From contig JAGLUC010000438.1 of NCBI GenBank assembly GCA_023134955.1, positions 1 to 8,752 of the forward strand: DNA of 8,752 nucleotides, given 5' to 3'. The stretch is from Methylococcales bacterium (GTDB taxonomy: Bacteria > Pseudomonadota > Gammaproteobacteria > Methylococcales > Methylomonadaceae). The position numbers and the translations under genes were made by a program. The notes beneath the pieces were generated by a model that searched no databases, had not been told where the DNA came from, and saw nothing but the letters and a program-made list of their open reading frames with translations. Of this stretch, positions 5,505 to 8,752 are shown one piece after another (the stretch's first letter is position 1; each line of letters opens with the position of its first letter).

Positions 5505-8500
5505 ATGTTCATCTTGCATAGTTCCAACAAAACTGAAAATCTGATGGCTCATTTAACAGCAGTTATTGGCAGCCTGCCTTTATCTAATCCCCTGGATAAA
5601 GAGATTTTTCTGATTCAAAGCCAAGGAATGGAGCGTTGGCTATCACAACAACTAGCCAGTCAATTTGGTGTCTGGGGAAATTATGACTATTTATTCCCTG
5701 GTAAGTTCTTTAGCTCTATTGCCAAAAAAATTGATCGTCTATTAAATGATGATATTTTTGATCGGGAATTGATGTTATGGCGATTTGAATTACAGTTACG
5801 TGAACTGGATGATGATTGTTTTAAGTCTTTGCAACATTATATAAAAGGTGAAAATCAGGCATTAAAGCGCTTTCAATTAGCGCAGAAATTAGCGCAAATT
5901 TTTGATCAATATCAAATGATGCGACCCGATATGCTGGATAGTTGGCAAGCTGGAAAGTTGCTTTATCAAGTGGATAATGAGATTTGGCAACGGGCATTAT
6001 GGCAAAGAATCACTCAGGCGATTGGACATAAGCATCGTGGTTCTTTGTGGCAGGATGTGGTTAATAAGTTAAATCAGGCAGAACAGGGTGATCTATCAAA
6101 ATATCTTCCTGAGAGAATTTTTGTGTTTGGTTTAAACACCATGCCGCCGTTATTCTTAAATTATTTACAAGGCTTGTCCAGGCATTGTGACGTACATTTG
6201 TTTTTGCTTAATCCCGCACAGGTTTATTGGGCAGACTTGGTGACCAAAAAACAATTTGATCAGAGCACAGAAGACCACCCTCTGCTATCAACCCTTGGAC
6301 AGCAAGGCAGGGAGTTTCAGCAAATGTTGCTGGAGCAGGCTGATTTCACTTATGAACCTTCGAGTTTTGAGGAGATAGAAGGGGAGGATGAAACTAATTT
6401 ACAGCAATTACAACATGATATTTTAGTCAATCAGTTACAAGGACAAGCTGTATTGGAAAAGGATGGCTCCATAATGATTCATGCCTGTCACACAAGAATG
6501 CGTGAAGTGGAAGTATTAAAAAACCAGTTGTTACAGACTTTAGAACAAGACCCAGAATTAGAATTACGCGATATTGTGGTGATGTCACCCGATATTCAGC
6601 AATATGCCCCCTTTATATCCGCTGTGTTTAGTGATATTCAACATGCGATTGCCGATAAAACGTTGCGCATAAGTAATATGGCATTAGATGCCTTTATTCG
6701 CTTTTTAAAGCTCAGCCAGGGTCGCTTTGGTTGGCAAGCGGTTATGGATTTGCTGGAGCAGTCGGTTGTCAGGGAAAATTTTGCCATTAGCGAAACAGAT
6801 TTAGAATTAATCAAACATTGGGTGGCTGATACGCATGTGCGCTGGGGTAAATCTGCTACACATAAAAAAGAATTAGGCTTGCCAGAGTTAAATCAAAATA
6901 CCTGGCAAGCTACATTAGATCGCTTGTTGATGGGATATGCAGTAGGTGATGAAAATAATTTTATTGATCATGTCTTGCCTTATCGTGAAATTGAGGGTAG
7001 TTCGGCACAAGTTTTAGGTGGCTTTAATGACTTCATTCAACTTTTATTTAAGGCTAGTGATGAGTTAAAGCGTGAAGTATCGCTGAGTCAATGGTCAACA
7101 AAATTATATTATTATGCAGATCAATTATTGGCCTCAAAAACGCAAGAACAACAAATGGAGCGGCAACAGCTTAATGAAATACTAGAACAGCTGGCAGGTG
7201 ATTTATCTGGGATACATACAGAAAACCTAGCTTTAGATGTGATGACCGCCTGGCTGGAAAGTCGAGTGTCAGAAACTAAATCATCCAACGGATTCTTGCG
7301 TGGACAGTTAACATTCTGCTCAATGTTACCGATGCGCTCAATCCCATTTAAAGTCATTGCCTTGTTAGGGCTGAATGAAGGTGAGTTTCCTAAAATAGAC
7401 AGACACCCTACTTTTGATTTGGTCGGGCAAAATTTTAGGCAAGGTGACAGGTCACGTAGAGCAGATGACAGGTATCAGTTTTTAGAAATTCTACTCTCGA
7501 CACGACAACAATTAATTGTGACCTATCTAGGTATATCCTCACAAAATAATGAGGATATACCTCCTTCGGTTATTGTTAGTGAATTAGTTGATGTAATGGA
7601 AAACTATTACCAATTAACTGATCTAATCACTAAACACCCTTTGCAGGCTTTTAGTCGCCATTATTTTAGTGAGCAATCAGAATTGTCAAGCTTTTCTAAA
7701 GCAGATTATGAAACGGCTGTTGCTTTGGGAGAAGAAAAACAGGAAACACAAAATTGGTGGCAGGGACGATTGGAATTGGATGATACGGACGTTATTGAGC
7801 TTGCAGATTTGTTTGCTTTTTTCAGACATCCGCAACAATATTTTATGCAACGCCAGTTAGGTGTCCGATATACCGATAAAACAGTTGATGTTGAAGAAAG
7901 AGAGCCATTTGAGATTGATAATTTAGAGGCTTATGATATTAATCAGCAATGGATTGAAAGTCGGTTAAATAAGCAATCATTCTCATTAGAAAAATTACAG
8001 GCTCAAGGGCGATGGTTGTCAGGGGTGGGGGGTGAAATAGCATTTTCTCAGCAGGAATTGGCTATTGATGATTTTGTCACGCAGATAAAGCAATTAGATC
8101 TGGGTTTAAAAAAACAACATCAGCCTGTTGATTTAAGCATTGGTGACTTTAGGCTGATAGGTAGTCTTGGGCATATGTATGAGCAAGGGAGTTTGTTTTA
8201 TCGCTATGCTAATTTAAAAGGAAAAGACTTTATGTTGGCTTGGTTGCATCACTTGATCATTAATCAAATAAAACCACAACCAACTCACTTATTAAGTAAA
8301 GATGAGTCAGTGGTGTTTTTTCCAGACAGTGGGCAAGAGGAAGAATTAATAACGCTAATAAATATTTATCGCCAAGGTCAACAGCGACCAGATGTTTTTT
8401 TTACCGAAGCCGCTTTTGCTTATGTTAAGCACGCATTAAAACTAAAAAATAAAAGCAGATCAAAAAAATCAGCATTAGAAGTAGCACAAGAAAGCTTGAT

Positions 8501-8636
8501 TAAAGAAATAGGCTTTAATCAATCGTTAAAGCAATTGTATCCAAACGAAAATGTAGTAGAGCTGCTTAATGAGAGCTTTAAATTACAATGTGAGGATTTT
8601 GTTTTGCCACAATGGGAAAGTAATCGATGGGGTTAA
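5505..8636 (+). CDS. recC: RecC, exodeoxyribonuclease V gamma subunit
   Basis: RecC subunit of the RecBCD helicase-nuclease, which processes double-strand DNA ends and, in studied members, scans for the Chi sequence. From ATG 5505 it has 1043 residues, a little shorter than the 1122 of E. coli. An N-terminal inactive-helicase region includes IQSQGMERWLSQQLA (about 36-50) and PGKFF. HACHTRMREVEVLKNQLL (about 325-342) and DIVVMSPDIQQYAPF follow. The hallmark block FCSMLPMRSIPFKVIALLGL to GDRSRRADDRYQFLE lies at about 604-661. The C-terminal nuclease-like part begins near 760 (DLFAFFRHPQQYFM). An in-frame TTG at 5499 is an alternative start with AAGG at better spacing, but homologues begin near MF-LHSSN, favouring 5505. 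Its stop lies in a repeat from the following mobile element, so the last few residues may not be ancestral. RecB and RecD are not in the window. Confidence 0.95.
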   Translation: MFILHSSNKTENLMAHLTAVIGSLPLSNPLDKEIFLIQSQGMERWLSQQLASQFGVWGNYDYLFPGKFFSSIAKKIDRLLNDDIFDRELMLWRFELQLRELDDDCFKSLQHYIKGENQALKRFQLAQKLAQIFDQYQMMRPDMLDSWQAGKLLYQVDNEIWQRALWQRITQAIGHKHRGSLWQDVVNKLNQAEQGDLSKYLPERIFVFGLNTMPPLFLNYLQGLSRHCDVHLFLLNPAQVYWADLVTKKQFDQSTEDHPLLSTLGQQGREFQQMLLEQADFTYEPSSFEEIEGEDETNLQQLQHDILVNQLQGQAVLEKDGSIMIHACHTRMREVEVLKNQLLQTLEQDPELELRDIVVMSPDIQQYAPFISAVFSDIQHAIADKTLRISNMALDAFIRFLKLSQGRFGWQAVMDLLEQSVVRENFAISETDLELIKHWVADTHVRWGKSATHKKELGLPELNQNTWQATLDRLLMGYAVGDENNFIDHVLPYREIEGSSAQVLGGFNDFIQLLFKASDELKREVSLSQWSTKLYYYADQLLASKTQEQQMERQQLNEILEQLAGDLSGIHTENLALDVMTAWLESRVSETKSSNGFLRGQLTFCSMLPMRSIPFKVIALLGLNEGEFPKIDRHPTFDLVGQNFRQGDRSRRADDRYQFLEILLSTRQQLIVTYLGISSQNNEDIPPSVIVSELVDVMENYYQLTDLITKHPLQAFSRHYFSEQSELSSFSKADYETAVALGEEKQETQNWWQGRLELDDTDVIELADLFAFFRHPQQYFMQRQLGVRYTDKTVDVEEREPFEIDNLEAYDINQQWIESRLNKQSFSLEKLQAQGRWLSGVGGEIAFSQQELAIDDFVTQIKQLDLGLKKQHQPVDLSIGDFRLIGSLGHMYEQGSLFYRYANLKGKDFMLAWLHHLIINQIKPQPTHLLSKDESVVFFPDSGQEEELITLINIYRQGQQRPDVFFTEAAFAYVKHALKLKNKSRSKKSALEVAQESLIKEIGFNQSLKQLYPNENVVELLNESFKLQCEDFVLPQWESNRWG
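7529..7562. repeat. Perfect 13-bp hairpin inside recC
   Basis: Arms AGGTATATCCTCA (7529-7541) and TGAGGATATACCT (7550-7562) are exactly complementary, with an 8-base loop CAAAATAA. The segment codes for GISSQNNEDIPP within the RecC core. No T-run follows, so it is not a standard terminator. A perfect 12-bp palindrome ACAATTAATTGT lies just before it at 7508-7519. Confidence 0.8.
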
Positions 8637-8646
8637 TCGATGGGGT
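8621..8646. repeat. Two-copy 13-bp tandem repeat at the recC end
   Basis: TAATCGATGGGGT occurs twice without a gap (8621-8633 and 8634-8646). The recC stop TAA is the first three bases of the second copy, and the last RecC residues (NRWG) are encoded by the first. The second copy runs into TCAGACTCGATTGA, the start of the RAYT-associated leader. Confidence 0.9.
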
Positions 8647-8657
8647 CAGACTCGATT
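8635..8657 (+). repeat. Small REP-like hairpin with GGGGTCAG loop
   Basis: AATCGA (8635-8640) and TCGATT (8652-8657) form a 6-bp stem around an 11-base loop TGGGGTCAGAC. Next to a RAYT gene, this arrangement is what one expects of a REP-type unit or transposase recognition end. From memory, similar GGGGTCAGA-type leaders accompany Y1 transposase genes in other gammaproteobacteria; I could not search for this. Confidence 0.5.
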
Positions 8658-8685
8658 GATTTTAAACGTAAGGTAGATTAAACTC

Positions 8686-8691
8686 TATAAT
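8686..8691 (+). promoter_or_regulatory. Candidate -10 box for the transposase gene
   Basis: A perfect TATAAT lies 26 bases before the transposase ATG. No convincing -35 element stands at 16-18 bp upstream (only TTAAAC or TAAACG), so strength is uncertain. The transcript leader would be about 20 bases with no clear Shine-Dalgarno. Confidence 0.4.
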
Positions 8692-8717
8692 ATGTTTTGT
8701 TAACTGGTTTTTTACTT

Positions 8718-8752
8718 ATGGCACGTCTACCTCGCTTTGTTATTGTCGGTCA
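8718..8752 (+). CDS. REP-associated tyrosine transposase (Y1_Tnp family), N-terminal fragment cut by window edge
   Basis: Only 11 codons and two bases are visible, reading MARLPRFVIVG followed by a His or Gln codon. This is the characteristic beginning of RAYT/TnpREP proteins, whose members commonly start MARLPR...G and continue with HVIQRGNN. RAYTs are single-domain HUH-type tyrosine endonucleases related to IS200 transposases; they cut single-stranded DNA at REP hairpins. The gene follows recC after 81 bp in the same direction. Its upstream hairpin and tandem repeat strengthen the call. The catalytic HUH motif and tyrosine lie beyond the window, so activity cannot be judged. Confidence 0.75.
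   Translation, partial: MARLPRFVIVG

Larger units (their letters stand above)
8621..8752 (+). mobile_element. Left end of a REP-associated tyrosine transposase (RAYT) element
   Basis: The stretch comprises the 13-bp tandem repeat, the GGGGTCAG hairpin, an AT-rich leader with a TATAAT box, and the first codons of a transposase. The element begins at or inside the recC terminus and continues past the right edge. Its left boundary is inferred from where the RecC protein resemblance ends, so it is approximate by about 15 bp. Confidence 0.6.

Noticed and set aside
7121..7357. Minus-strand cysteine- and serine-rich 78-residue frame in recC
   Set aside because: It lies within continuous, conserved recC coding sequence; no ribosome site and no recognisable domain.
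7508..7519. 12-bp palindrome ACAATTAATTGT in recC
   Set aside because: Perfect 12-bp palindromes are expected about twice per window by chance. It is noted only for its nearness to the stronger 13-bp hairpin.
4867..8752. Possible defence system or toxin-antitoxin pair made of the two small genes beside recC
   Set aside because: The two genes are convergent, not an operon, and show no toxin, antitoxin, nuclease or effector motif. RecC here is the housekeeping form.

Overview
The window looks like chromosomal DNA from an AT-rich gammaproteobacterium. The evidence is a RecC of the RecBCD type, an ExeA/GspA plus GspB pair of type II secretion accessory proteins, and adjacent DUF2333 and DUF4389 membrane-protein genes. 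A methanotroph-like (Methylococcales) or related host would fit, but the sequence alone does not settle this. Most genes are ordinary housekeeping or accessory genes. The unusual material lies between them, in a hairpin inside recC, and at the right edge.

Layout: (1) 1-2297, minus strand: a tightly packed run of DUF2333 protein, DUF4389 protein and dinB (DNA polymerase IV). Gaps are 8 and 5 bp and dinB runs off the left edge. A 174-bp AT-rich gap (2298-2471) precedes the run and holds a plausible promoter. (2) 2472-4837, minus strand: gspA and gspB overlap by one base (TGATG) and form an operon for secretin assembly. gspA very probably starts at a TTG. (3) 4867-5043, plus strand: a 58-residue single-pass membrane protein, divergent from gspA by only about 29 bp. 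(4) 5066-5422, minus strand: a 118-residue helical protein of unknown function that converges on the small membrane protein. A 10-bp inverted repeat contains both stop codons. (5) 5505-8636, plus strand: recC, divergent from the 118-residue gene across an 82-bp gap with a 7-bp-arm dyad. The recC reading frame contains a perfect 13-bp hairpin. (6) 8621-8752: a 13-bp tandem repeat, a small hairpin with a GGGGTCAG loop, a TATAAT box and the first codons of a REP-associated tyrosine transposase (RAYT). The recC stop codon lies inside the tandem repeat, so the element abuts or has replaced the natural recC end.

Functionally, dinB (translesion synthesis) and recC (double-strand break repair) are both DNA-repair genes but belong to separate transcription units. 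gspAB are thought to help the type II secretion secretin cross or insert through peptidoglycan; no other gsp gene is in view. No CRISPR, tRNA, rRNA, riboswitch or obvious defence system was found. The best candidates for something undescribed are the two small genes at 4867-5422 and the dyads associated with recC.
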